The position numbers and the translations under genes are program-made. From Euglena gracilis (Eukaryota > Euglenida > Euglenophyceae > Euglenales), in assembly GCA_039621445.1 (NCBI GenBank), contig CP154956.1:81216474-81280473 (forward strand): 64,000 nucleotides of DNA. The letters run 5' to 3'. The notes under the pieces were generated by a model, which did no database searches, was not told the DNA's origin, and saw only the letters and a list, made by a program, of their open reading frames with translations. Positions 51,457 to 60,599 of the stretch are shown here, piece after piece. The number at the start of each line of letters is the position of its first letter. The stretch's first letter is position 1.

Positions 51457-54095
51457 AAAAAAACCAACAAAGAGATGTGACACCCCATGGCGCGCCCCGG
51501 CCCAACGCGCAGAAGGATCCCGGGTGCTTGCTTTCATTTGGCAGGTTATGTTGGTGTATTTTGCAGAGACATTTCCAAAGGTGATCTCCCCCACGCACAT
51601 TACCCCCCGAACCCACCTGATGATCATTTATTACACCCAGACCTCGACTGAACAACCCTTCCCAAGGGAGCAGTTAAGGGACAGTTTTTTTTTTCTCAAG
51701 GCCGCCCCCCCCCCCTTCAGCCAAAGAGCCGGCGATGGGCCAGACTGGGACTTGAATGGGTCAAAATTAAAAGGTCGAAAAACACATTTTTTTCACGATT
51801 TCCACTTCCACATCTGCGTCCACGTCCACGTCCACAGGAATCAACGCCCTGATGTCGACCTGTTCTGGCCGAAAACTGCCAAAATTACTTGTCCATTTCC
51901 CTGTTGTGGATTTTTTTGTGGAATGTGCTGGGACAGCGGAGTATTTTTTCTTTCCCCTTGAGGACCGCCCTGCACGTGGCAGTGTCTTTGGAGTCAGGAT
52001 GCAACCACACCCACGCCAATTGCTCTGCACGTGTGGGGGTTGAAACGTCAGCGGTCATCCGGTAGACGGGAATCGTTGACCCAGTCCCCCGTGCGTTTCG
52101 TGCCCTATTTAGCAGTGCGTGTCCCCGTCTGTGGGTGCTTCTGAACCGTTGCGGTTGGGAGCAGGGATTTTTTTTTTAGTCTTGGATCCCCAGGGGGTCC
52201 TCCCCCTCCTCCTGGGGGTTTTTTTCGAGGGGGGATATACTTTTTGGCGCCGAAGGCCAAATTTTTTTGAAAAGGTGCTATTTTTAGACTTTGCGTTTTT
52301 TTGGCCAATTTCGGGGAAAAGTGAGTGAGTCCCCCGGGTCCGGGGGAGGGGGGTCCCCCGGGGGGGTCCCCCACAGGGGTGAGTGGGTGGGGGGACCCCC
52401 CCCCCCCCGGTCTTTAAAAAAAAACTCCTGGTTGGGAGCCCGGCGCAAGGGTTGCCAAGGTTGTCCTGTCGGAGGCCCTGATGCGTGCGATTCCCTTGCA
52501 TCGGTACGACGGCCATGAGGATCTCACCATGACTTTGTGGTTGACCGGCCACGGTTTCCCAGGCGCCAGCAGCAGGTATTTTTGTTTCCAGGTTGGTGAC
52601 CCGGGAAGGGGGACCCATGGGAACCAAACCAACCACACAAGGTGAGTGTATGTCCCTGCAGCGCTGGAATTACACCAGAGTTACTCACCCAGCCAGGGGG
52701 AGCAACAAAAGAGCTCTGGTGTAAGGGGTCCCTGGCTACTCATCACACAACTGGGCCTGAAGCGAAGTTTGCGCCGGCCATAAACAGACAAGAAGCCTTA
52801 GTGCAACCAAGGGGGGGATTGCTGGGCCAAGCCCCTCCACCTGGGCAAGGTGGGGGGTTGGGGGTTGTCGTTTGGAGGGGGGTTTGTGGTAAAAAGACGC
52901 TGGCCCCAAAGGAGTTGGTAGTCAGGGTCGGCACCCAGGGGGGAGGTTTGGGGGATCCACTTTGGCTGAAAACAACCTCTGGTCAATAGTCATACATACC
53001 TGCGGTAGGGTGCAGGACAGGGCACAAGGATTTTGGCACTCAAATAGTATCGCGAGGTTAAGGGCCAGTGTGACCCCCTGCCCTTGATTCCGCCAACTGA
53101 ACCGCGCATCTGGATGGAACCTCACCGTGTTCAACCTGAAAGGCCCTGGGCAGGCCGCTTTCTTTCCACGTTTTATTTCCCATGTCCCATCATTGAGGAG
53201 ATGTGGTGTTGTGTCGTTCTTGCTTCTCCCAGTGTCCCAGGAGGGTACCCTGTCGACCCCCCCCCCCCTGTTGAACGTTTCGACCCCACAGGCTAACTGG
53301 GGGGGGGGGGCGAACGGCAGCAAGTAAGAATGGCAAAGTGCCCAGCACAAAGAGGTTCAGGCAATTCAATGCCTTGCATGTGCAACGAAATGTATTTACC
53401 CTCCAAAAAGCTGTCTCGGAAAGAAAAGAAATTCCACCCCCAGCACCTACAAGCGCAGGGTCCAAATAAAAGCGCACCTGCCGAAGGCGGGAGTCTCCTT
53501 CAAGCAAACCCAATTTGATGGTAATTGTAAAGTTAATTCAGCAAAAACCAGGCAGGTATTCCAGAATAGAAGCACACCCCCTGGAGGCATATGATGGCAC
53601 CTGTGGCAAATTTGGGTCAGAAAGCTTTTTTTTGTATTTTTGGATTCTTTTTGGTCTTTTTGCTCTTTCGAATTGGCCCCCGGTTTGACCCTGGATCGGG
53701 CCAAGTTTCAGCCCTGGGACCCCCGTTGGAGAGGGTCAACTGGCAGCCTTCTTGTCAGCCAACCCAATTTATACAACCTCTGAGCCCCTTCAATTCTGCC
53801 CCCCTTCAATGCACTCTCAAATTCTGGAACTCGAACCATGACCAGACCTTCATTGCATTTCACCAGAACCCTGTCAACCCTCAGGGTTCTACCGATATGA
53901 ACCCAGCGCAGCACATCACAGGCCAACGTGCGAAGTCGCCCTGGTACAGGTCTTGGGCTGGATATGGAGGGCACCAACAACAAGCACGTCGAAGGTCGGC
54001 ACGTCACCGTGCTGTGCCGGGACCGTTGGCTGTTTGTCCACCGTGCAGGCAGCAGCCTATTGGGCCACTATTTGTGCTTAACTTTGGAGAGGTGA
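43356..54095 (+). CDS. GT31 beta-1,3-galactosyltransferase-like enzyme, copy 2
   Basis: A multi-exon gene. Inferred exons: 43,356-43,403, 44,037-44,161, 47,364 to about 47,450, 48,375 to about 48,535, about 48,835-48,954, 49,569-49,728, 50,081-50,169, 50,484-50,552, 51,289-51,360, 52,460-52,575 and 53,912-54,095 (TGA). In order the product shows a short lumenal stem, DVVIAIFTGEN (first beta strand), FERRDSIRKTW (the GT31 R-R-x-x-I-R-x-T-W motif), FFVLSDF, EKMTFRDILL, LSTKTLF with KYLLKCDDDTYVHI (metal-binding DDD), GGGYLLSGD and HEDLTMTLWL (ED motif). These enzymes transfer a hexose, usually galactose, from UDP-sugar to glycans in the Golgi. Donor and acceptor here are unknown. Phases agree at most inferred junctions. 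Not settled are the exact ends of exons 3-5 (no GT donor found after RREHA) and the 5' end, including any N-terminal membrane anchor. Confidence 0.75.
44037..44161 (+). CDS. GT31 copy 2, exon with DVVIAIFTGEN
   Basis: Acceptor CTGTTTTGGCAG, donor GCGG/GTACAAG (phase 2). It reads ELQRIGPPFGHIRPGG and VAHDVVIAIFTGENDG. This precedes the RR..IR.TW exon, as the first beta strand of the GT31 domain should. Confidence 0.68.
44220..44790 (+). pseudogene. weak candidate second Rep-like relic in GT31 intron
   Basis: Two adjacent plus frames are protein-like. The first has RFIAQNGQKPQFYQG and GVIFKALQGRMQNDVRRR. After a frame change the second has APFMISKWF-type sequence and PPISVICWLTPGT. Spacing resembles the region from motif 3 to Walker A of CRESS-virus Reps, but no invariant residue set is present. 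It may equally be unrelated sequence. Confidence 0.22.
45195..45385. repeat. GTCGGCCGAC fold-back repeat, copy B
   Basis: Colinear with 32,879-33,095. Contains GGCCGACTAGTCGGCCGACT and CACTCTAATGTACTACCGGG. Self-complementary throughout, no ORF. Confidence 0.75.
46430..46925. repeat. AATATAAGCCC / TCTTATTTTTGG repeats
   Basis: Short units AAAAATAAGCCC and GGTCTTATATTTGGGGGGCT lie at 46,455-46,540. ACCCGAATATAAGCCCCC and AACGTAAAGCCC lie at 46,860-46,905. CGCCGCTTCGCACC and AACGCTTCGCACCG lie between them. This is the same G/C-tract fold-back style as elsewhere; limits unclear. Confidence 0.4.
47364..47450 (+). CDS. GT31 copy 2, RRxxIRxTW exon
   Basis: Acceptor CTCGTTGGAG (phase 2) and probable donor CAGG/GTGGGC (phase 1). 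It reads GPNSKSYFERRDSIRKTWKA and LAVEANITEQ. The ERRDSIRKTW string is the diagnostic N-terminal signature of the GT31 fold. There is no counterpart in copy 1. Confidence 0.8.
48375..48535 (+). CDS. GT31 copy 2, FFVLSDF exon
   Basis: Very good acceptor (TTTTTTTCTTTCCAG, phase 1). The frame reads SNFSHRASCVGTLGSLLLLK, VVHTTPLLE, a Pro run from a C-tract, then GPTFFVLSDFNLTIMQRREHA. No GT donor follows within the frame before a stop at 48,552; CAT/GCAATC is the only in-phase candidate. Absent in copy 1. Confidence 0.5.
48835..48954 (+). CDS. GT31 copy 2, TFRDILL exon
   Basis: The frame reads CNANQLHGQEKMTFRDILLI and RDPSGDAWGYRPG, donor GGG/GTTGTC (phase 0). Conserved with copy 1 (15.1 kb). 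The acceptor is unresolved because of a C-run. Confidence 0.58.
49569..49728 (+). CDS. GT31 copy 2, DDD exon
   Basis: 160 bp. Acceptor GACAAG (phase 0), donor CCCAGG/GTTTCA (phase 1). It reads EYAVCHWNCGLSTKTLFLVQ, FIAQQCAAV and KYLLKCDDDTYVHIPRLALS. W/Y-N-x-x-x-S/T-x-K-T-L followed by K-x-D-D-D is the core GT31 signature. Confidence 0.85.
50081..50169 (+). CDS. GT31 copy 2, exon VSFANVTHGER
   Basis: 89 bp. Acceptor CCCGAAAG (phase 1), donor GGG/GTCGCT (phase 0). It reads PVSFANVTHGERIYAGVWLC and KQRVKPNQG. The same length and phases as in copy 1. Confidence 0.75.
50484..50552 (+). CDS. GT31 copy 2, exon NRNFIANTGLH
   Basis: Acceptor CCCCAAG, 23 codons in phase 0, donor CAC/GTGCCC. It reads IVKRRSAPNTPTNRNFIANT and GLH. 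Differences from copy 1 are enriched at third positions, which supports the frame. Confidence 0.6.
51289..51360 (+). CDS. GT31 copy 2, GGGY exon
   Basis: Acceptor AATTGTCAG, 24 codons in phase 0, donor GGAGAT/GTGCTG. It reads PPLPCFMQGGGYLLSGD. The resulting distance from S-x-D to the ED motif (about 19 residues) fits GT31 enzymes. The open frame runs on as VLKALGTRLPFD into a GTT repeat. Confidence 0.75.
51396..51453. repeat. (GTT)n microsatellite
   Basis: About 19 GTT units directly after the GGGY exon of copy 2. Copy 1 has CTTTTTTTTACAAG at the same place, so the array arose after duplication. Poly-Cys and poly-Gln/Asn ORFs are artefacts. Confidence 0.95.
51660..51972. mobile_element. remnant related to the 948 bp hAT-like element
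   Basis: GCAGTTAAGGGACAGTTTTT at the left and GCTGGGACAGCGGAG ... GAGGACCGCCCTG at the right resemble the ends of 41,697-42,644. No clear target duplication. It lies in the intron after the GGGY exon of GT31 copy 2. Confidence 0.5.
52162..52430. mobile_element. hAT-like MITE in GT31 copy 2 intron, perfect 8 bp target duplication
   Basis: Starts CAGGGATTTTTTTTTAG, ends CTTTAAAAAAAAACTCCTG. The flanks GTTGGGAG (52,154-52,161) and GTTGGGAG (52,431-52,438) are identical. The insertion point is about 75 bp from that of the copy 1 MITE when the introns are aligned, so the two insertions are independent. Confidence 0.87.
52460..52575 (+). CDS. GT31 copy 2, EDL exon
   Basis: 116 bp. Acceptor TTGCCAAG (phase 0), donor AGCAG/GTATTT (phase 2). 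It reads VVLSEALMRAIPLHRYDG and HEDLTMTLWLTGHGFP. The E-D motif is conserved in GT31 enzymes. Confidence 0.8.
53441..53600. repeat. GATAGAAG fold-back element, decayed copy (GT31 copy 2 intron)
   Basis: CTACAAGCGCAGGGTCCAAA, AATTTGATGGTAATTG, CCAGGCAGGTATTCC and AGAATAGAAGCACACC align with 12.99 and 25.63 kb and lie at the position homologous to 21.85 kb. Confidence 0.65.
53912..54095 (+). CDS. GT31 copy 2, last exon
   Basis: Acceptor CCAGCGCAG (phase 2, matching the previous exon). It reads GTGLGLDMEGTNNKHVEGRH and VTVLCRDRWLFVHRAG, ending LCLTLER and TGA. The stop overlaps a strong donor (GAGAG/GTGAAAG). Confidence 0.65.
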
Positions 54096-54509
54096 AAGTC
54101 CCAAAGAAGCACTTCCCCAGGCTTTTTACTCGGTGCTTTTTTCTTGAGATTGTTTGTCCCCTCGTTTGATTTTTTCTGCTTTTTGTTTTATTTTGGCATA
54201 TTGGAACTGCAAACATAGTGGGCAACTTGCAGAATTTTTTTTAAAATATAGGTTTTTGGAGGTTTTCCAAATGGTTTGTTGTTCCCCAGAATTTCCTTCG
54301 TGCCAATTCTGTCATTGTCTTTATGCCAGAACAGTTTTGCATGCTCCAGGGAAAAAGCCAAAATTTTATGAAATAAAATTATACTGATTGTCATGAATGA
54401 AAGAATGAAAATGAAGAAGAATGCCGAAAATTGAAAGCTTCCATTGCATCATGGCTGGGAAAGCCACACAATTGGCTCAGCAGCGTTTGTGGCCACCGCA
54501 ACCATTGAA

Positions 54510-54780
54510 GTGGTACCTCCCCCTTCGCTCGGTCTGCCCCCGAGTGTTTTGCGGCCGGTTCCACACCTTCTATGACCGCCTCTGTGGCCCCACGGGGCGG
54601 ACGTGGACCGACGCCCAGCGAAACACCTCCGCCCTGCTGCCCTATGCCCAGGCTTCGTTGACCTGTAGGTTCTCCTCCCTGGGGAGGCTGTCACGACATT
54701 GCCACCTCCTTCAACACACGGAGCAGCACCTCCTGGCGGACAGCTGTGCCGTGGTGTTCGCGGCATGGATGGGTTCCTCA
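54510..54780 (+). CDS. conserved exon candidate 10, copy 2
   Basis: After TTGAAG the frame reads WYLPLRSVCPRVFCGRF, HTFYDRLCGP and TGRTWTDAQRNTSALLPYAQ. The match to 23.03-23.16 kb is very high in DNA. The phase does not fit the donor at the end of the GT31 last exon, so it may belong to another transcript. Confidence 0.42.
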
Positions 54781-54789
54781 TGGGCCACA

Positions 54790-55052
54790 GCTAACCCCCC
54801 CCCCACCTATAAGAAACCCTCCTCTATAAGAAACCCCTGGGAGCTTTGAACCCAACCACCTGTTAGAAACTCCCCAATTTTCTTCAGCGCCGAAGGCGCC
54901 GAAGGAAATTTTCGACTTGTTTTTGGCCACTTTTGGTCTTTTGTCGGTGCAAATTTTTTTCGGACATTGAAACCCACCTATAAGAAACCCCTCGGGCCAT
55001 TTTTTGGAAACCCACCTATAAGAAACGGGTTTCTTATAGGTGGGGGGTTTTC
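54790..55052. mobile_element. fold-back element with CACCTATAAGAAACC ends
   Basis: The left end CCCCCACCTATAAGAAACC and the right end GGTTTCTTATAGGTGGGGGG are inverted. The unit ACCTATAAGAAACCC recurs four times. A CAGCGCCGAAGGCGCCG hairpin sits in A/T-rich sequence. No counterpart in GT31 copy 1, so it inserted after the duplication. Confidence 0.72.
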
Positions 55053-55563
55053 TGCAACAGTTCTGTCTGCAGTGATTGCCTGCGGTTAGACTCGCTTGCC
55101 CTGTGTTGGTCAGGTTAACGGTTACAGAGGGTTGATGACAGCTTTCCAGGGGAGGTAAACCCGAGAGGTTGGTGCATCACAAGTTGGTACAGGCCCAGGT
55201 GTCAGGGAAGTCCTGTGCTGGGCAGCAGGGGCGGGTCCCAAGTGTAAGGTGACAGAGAGGTTCTGGAAATTGCCCCTTTCACCACCTCATAGGAATCTGT
55301 CATTTATCAATTTTGAGAATTTTTACAGTGCTGTTGTTGAAAAAGCACGTTTCTCGTGTTGAGAAAAAATATTCATTTTTATCCGGCCTGCTTATTTTTT
55401 CCCTTGTACCTTTAATTTCTTAGCTTTTTTCCCACTCTTAATAAACACCCAGAAGTCCCCCCCCCGCCCCCCCCCCCGAGCCCCCCCAATGCGGTGAGTG
55501 GGTGGGTGACCTCCCCTCCCCGGGTCTTAATTAAACCTTTCGTGCCAGGGCACCCCCCGGCCA

Positions 55564-55723
55564 GCCGAAGGCAGGATGTCCGAAATGGCCAGTTTCAAGG
55601 GAAGTTTGCCTGGGAGTGGACCCAGTTGGGACCCGCAGCCAAGGCCCTTCAGGAGTTGGTGAACAGGAAGCCTGGCCATGTCCCCCGTGCGCTATGGCGC
55701 CGAGAGACCATCGTGCCTGCCTG
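55564..55723 (+). CDS. conserved exon candidate 11, copy 2, with stop
   Basis: The frame reads QFQGKFAWEWTQLGPAAKA, LQELVNRKPGHVPRALWRRE and TIVPA, then TGA. The copy 1 version (23.9 kb) has an in-frame stop. A diverged relative with FHFQGKFAWVG lies at 19,505-19,545. No family recognised. Confidence 0.42.
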
Positions 55724-56598
55724 ACTGTGCCCTGCCTCTCTGGCAGCTCAGCAGGATTACGTAGCAGCTCAGGAAACAGAAGCTGTGCATTGACCAATCG
55801 GCAGTACCGTTTAATCTCGATTTTATGATGGGGTTCTCATGCTCAGTTTTCCATATTCTCGCAAAATGAACATATGATTACACAGTTGAACGATATTGTA
55901 TTATCTTAGGCGGCCGGATTCGCATTTGAGCTTTTTTATGTTTATTTGCGCACTTGCGCAAATGCACAAATTTTTTGATTCTCTTTTAATTCGGCTGTAT
56001 GGCCCCGGGGGGTTTGAAAACACTTTAACAAGAGAGAGCAAAAAATGAGCGAAATTCTGATTTTGGCGGTGTGACCCCTGGGACCTTGGCCAAAAATGGT
56101 GTTTTGGGGGGGTCCGGAAATGGACTTTGTACGTTGAAACCCCGGAACCTTGTTGGCCAAAAGGGAAAAAAAAACGCAAAAAACCAGCACAGGAACGGGA
56201 CCTTTACTGCCCTTTTTGCTTCTTTCGGCTGTGTCCCCGGGTGTGCCCGAACTGCCGTCGGTGTGCGTCCTGGGTGTTTGCCGGACTGCGTTGCTTGCGA
56301 CGCCTTGGTGTGGTGTTTTTGGGTTGTTTGTTAAAGCGCGGGGAGGAAGTGCCGGGGTGTGTGGGTGTGGCCAAGCGGGAAGGAGGGACGCAAGGGGAGG
56401 AAGGCAAGTGTGAGGTGTTTGGCAAGGGATGCGCAGGGGGGAAGAAATAGGGTCCGCAGTGAATGAAGGGGATGGGCGTCTCCCACCCAACGTATACCCG
56501 GGATCTGCACAACCAGTTTTGTGGCAAAGAACCCAGCAGAAGAGTCCAAACACTGGAAGGACAAAATATTGTGTTTATTTGCGCAAATGCATGCACCA

Positions 56599-56646
56599 AC
56601 ATGTTTATGTTTATTTGCGCAATTGCGCAAATAAACATAAACATGT
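56599..56646. repeat. 48 bp perfect palindrome
   Basis: Centre GCGCAATTGCGC; the left arm begins ACATGTTTATGTTTATTT and is fully mirrored. It occupies the same place in element B as the 46 bp palindrome of the copy at 35.05 kb, but with different arm sequence. Confidence 0.95.
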
Positions 56647-56703
56647 CCTTCAAGGATTGGGCTTTAGTACCCATGAACCTAGGCGGCCACCTAGTGCAAT
56701 AAA

Positions 56704-57187
56704 ACCGACGGGCCCGTCGGTCATTAAACTGCAATTTTGGTTGCATGTGCATATGGCAATGCCTTAAAAGGTGTGACCGCATTTTTTTACCAGGACCGTT
56801 GAGAGGAAATCTTAAGCCTCCGCCTGTGAGAAACTTTTTGCATCGTGGTGTTCATGGTGGCATTTCAAGATCTTGATGACCGACGGTCCCGTCGGTCAAG
56901 TTGGATGCATTGTGGACGTCACGACGAAGCTGCATCTGGTATCACCTGTGCATGCACATGCCTTGAGAACATCAGACATGTGGCATATGTTTGAAGTTGG
57001 CGTTGGTAAAACTCTGTTTGCAATGGGAGCCAGTGCCAGTGTTAACAAATGTCAGAAGGCTTTGGTTTTGCTTGTAGCAAGACGATGCATTTTGTGTTGT
57101 CCACGCTCCTTATTGTACCACATCACTCAGGTGGTATCAAATGTATACGGTTATTTTGTGCATCATCCAACCGACGGGCCCGTCGGT
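56704..57187. repeat. three ACCGACGGGCCCGTCGGT palindromes
   Basis: 18 bp palindromes at 56,704-56,721 and 57,170-57,187, and a one-base variant (GACGGTCCCGTC) near 56,880. They are spaced about 175 and 290 bp apart inside element B and are not seen in the related copy at 34.6-36.6 kb. Confidence 0.85.
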
Positions 57188-59992
57188 CGATTGCGTTTTG
57201 GTTCGTCTGCAGGTGTTCGCACAGGCACCTGAGATTTGAAGACCCGAAGACCTGAACAAGTCCAACAGTTGAAAAAGGACAAGTCATCGGTTTCTCAACA
57301 AGCTAGAAGTATTCATGCTTCAGTCCAACGATGAGTGCAAGGGGTTTACGTGTATTTTTTTGAGTTGCCATAAGGGATTTTTGCTGGAACCATTCGGGGG
57401 ATGTAGGGGAACAGTGGAGTTGATTGCTTCACGTGACAGATCGAAAAATGCATGCAACGAACCGGGTATCAAAAATAGGGTTCGTTGTTTGTTTCACCAC
57501 GGGCCCGGACTGGCAAGTCCAAGTTGAAAACGGTGCAACACCAGAAACCATCTTCATGCCAGACCACGGGCCGCCGAGTGGGTGTTTTACGTGTATTTAT
57601 TGAGCCTTGGGACATGCCATAAGGGATTTCTTGAGGCGGAACCATTCGGGGATGTAGGGGAACAGTGAGTTGATTGCTTCACGTGCCACAGTTATTATCG
57701 AAAATGCATGCAACGAACGGTGCCAAACATAGGGTTCTTTGTGTATTGTTTGACGCACGGGCCGGCAACACCGTTGAGAACAGCGTGACAAAGAACCAAT
57801 GCGCAGACCAACCCGTCCTGTCACACTGTTTGTCGACGCGCAAGCTTATGGGCGCAAATGCGCACACAAGCAGAGTTATGTTTGTGCGCGCATTTGCGCA
57901 AATGCGGAAACAAACATGATCTTTTGTTGTGTGCGCAAATGCACAAATAAACACAAAGAAGAACGGTGTGACGGAAACACATCCGTCAAACACCGCAGCA
58001 ATGGTTCATTTGCGCATTTGCGCACATCACATTGTTTGTGGGCAAATGCGCAAATAAACTGTATGAAGAAACTGCACAATTTACATCTGGTTTATTTGCG
58101 CATTGCGCCCACAACAATGTGATGCAAGCGACTTCATTTGGCTCTCCAACAACCACCCTTAGTGGCTTCTGAATGGATTCAACCCAAATGACCACACCGT
58201 CTCCTCTGGCACATGGTATTAGGGTGTCGTTCCTGGACCATTGACAGGTCCCACAAAAGGTGGAGACAGCGGATCTCCCGAAGGTGGGTGCGCAGCCACC
58301 CAGTAACAGTGCACGTCCGCCGGCACCAATTTTAGGATCCCAAGGGCCCTGCCACTGGCCTGCGGCCTCGGCTGCGCTGCTGCAGCCACATCAGCTGCTG
58401 ATGCTTCAGCACCCACCAGACCGGCATCCACCCCACGGTGCAACAACACCCAGCTTTAGCGGCCACGTTATACCCCGCAACCGGGGTGTGAGACTGGGGT
58501 ATGATGTGGTGCCAGTGCATGGCAACCAGCAGCCAGAGAAAGGTGGCCCTCAAACACCCGTTACTTTGGATGCAAGGAATTGGTGAACCTTTACCAATGG
58601 ATTGGGTGCATCAAAGCGGTTGGACTCACTCCCCCCAAATTATGCACAAAAGCTGGTGTGTTTTACGTATTTCAAGGGGAAACTGATGGAGAATAACCAT
58701 AAAACGGACTCCGGCCCGACGCATTCCAGGTATTTCAGGTGCCAAAATTTGATTTCTTGTAATGCAGTACTGTTGCAGAAAAGGTGTCGAGCAATCACAG
58801 GTCGTTTGCACGTCATCAATTCATGACGTTTAACTGCCAAACAGATGACGCCAAAGGAACAGGCCGTGTGGGCCGGGTAACAGCAGTACAAATGTACACA
58901 CATAAGACAGGCAAATTTTGGCTTGTCAGATGCCGTGTCCCAGTGAACATTACACACTGCCTCTCACCACAAATTTTCATCGCCATGTGATCATGGTGCA
59001 AATCAATGGTTGGCGTGAGGAATTGTGTTCGCCAGCCGTCACGGAGGAGGAGATGGTATCGCACAACTGATGTTTGTTTATTTGCGCATTTGCGCAAATA
59101 AACAAACTTTGTTTGTGTGCGTTAAGGCTCGCTGAAACACATTATTTTGAAGCGGTTTATTAAATGTTTATTTGCGCATTAACGCAAATGCGCGCACAAA
59201 CGTAATTGTGTTTATTTGCGCAATTGCGCGCACCAACACGCCCATCACGTTTCAAAACCTCGTACGGTCATGGTCCTCATTGGTGTCTTTTAACATGGAA
59301 AGTAAAAGTACATGTTTATTTGTGCATTTGCATAAACATAACTTTGTTGGTGTGCGCACTTGCACAAATGCGCACACCAACAAATTTGTTTGTGTGCACA
59401 TTGGCGCACACAAACACGTCATTTTAACATCATCGTTTTACGTTTTATTTGCGCAAATGCACCCACAAACACAAATTTTTTTATTTGCACAAATGCGCTG
59501 ATAAACACACATGAATTGCGTGGTGGCTGGCTGACGTAGTCTGTAGCAATTGATCTAATGAGGCTCAGTGTGTTCTTATTGGCGGCGGCAGTACCACAGT
59601 CAGTTCAGCCCAAGGGTTTTCTGAAGAATTTGCGCATTTGCGCAAATGCGCAAATTTTGCGAAATTCCTGGACCCTGTACCCTGACAAAAGAACACAATT
59701 AATGAACTATTTCAACCTTGTGTTGGAGGGGATTAACTCCCAGTAGTTTGGTGTGCATGTCACTTACCAAGTAACGCGAAGAGGGCAGAGGGTGAGACTT
59801 GTTCTGTTGTATGTCAAACAGAAGAGAGGCACACACCCCTTGTTACGACACTTGGAAATGGTGCTGAAATGCCTTAAGTGCGAATCCGGCCGCCTAAGTT
59901 ATTGAGCGGGAAAATGAAGAACGCTTTTAATGATTAATAATAATTAAATAAGTATTTATTTTATAAAAATGCCCTTTCATCCTGAAGGCATC

Positions 59993-60095
59993 CTCAGGCG
60001 GCACATCTCGCATTTAAGCTTTTTTTTTGCTCGAGTTGCGCAATTTCGCACATCCACAAAGAAAAAACGCTTAAGTGCGAGATTCGCCGCCTAAG
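59993..60095. mobile_element. CTTAGGCGG-family mini-element (103 bp)
   Basis: Starts CTCAGGCGGCACATCTCGCA, ends AGTGCGAGATTCGCCGCCTAAG, with a GTTGCGCAATTTCGCA core. It is the smallest member of the family. No target duplication is recognisable. Confidence 0.65.
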
Positions 60096-60124
60096 TTATT
60101 CTCTTTTGAACATTCTTCAATACA

Positions 60125-60541
60125 ATGCCAGCTTTCTGTTCTTTACCGTATTTTCCTTCAACGTTTGGTTGGCCATCCGCTCACTGGAGGCAACTGTTTT
60201 CTGCCACTCCTGCAGTCCGAGCTGGAGGAGCAGTGATTATTTCGGGGCTGTCTGTTGTTCCGAGTCTGCTGCTTGCATATGCGTGTCTTGCCCGCCGGCG
60301 CTGGCTGTGGCCTGGCGATCCAAGTCCGGCAGCGTGCCGCCCACCTCTCCCGCCGACGCTTGCCCAGGCTGCGGTGTATGACTGCCCCGCTTCCTCCTGG
60401 AGGGAGATCCCTCCCGTTGCGTATCGAGTCTGCCCCTGTATTTTCGCATTGACTCCCCTCTGGTGGGAAACCGGAGACACCGCCTGCGAGGGGTTGTTTG
60501 GTTTCCAAGCTTATCCTCTAGTTAGCTGGATTCCCCGTTGA
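60125..60541 (+). CDS. possible coding segment homologous to inverted 26.4-26.6 kb
   Basis: An open frame of 138 codons with GGAVIISGLSVVPSLLLAYA, but the frame shared with the 26 kb copy is a different one (VRQRAAHLSRRRLPRLRC). It may be an exon or a repeat. No family recognised. Confidence 0.3.
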   Translation: MPAFCSLPYFPSTFGWPSAHWRQLFSATPAVRAGGAVIISGLSVVPSLLLAYACLARRRWLWPGDPSPAACRPPLPPTLAQAAVYDCPASSWREIPPVAYRVCPCIFALTPLWWETGDTACEGLFGFQAYPLVSWIPR

Positions 60542-60599
60542 CCCTTTCTCAAGAGGGAGGTGCATCGGCTGCAAAGAATGCACAGTAGTGGCTGGCCTC

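Larger units (their letters stand above)
55905..59898. mobile_element. CTTAGGCGG-family element B (about 4.0 kb)
   Basis: The ends CTTAGGCGGCCGGATTCGCA and TGCGAATCCGGCCGCCTAAG are inverted, and TTAT flanks both sides. No long conserved ORF. The interior holds the 48 bp palindrome at 56,599, three GACGGGCCCGTC-type palindromes and numerous GCGCAAATGCGC units. It interrupts the duplicated unit after exon candidate 11. Confidence 0.72.

Noticed and set aside
57800-58100. Prokaryotic-style origin iterons (repeated GCGCATTTGCGC)
   Set aside because: The repeats are confined to transposable-element bodies and vary in arm sequence. No initiator gene or AT-rich unwinding element is associated.
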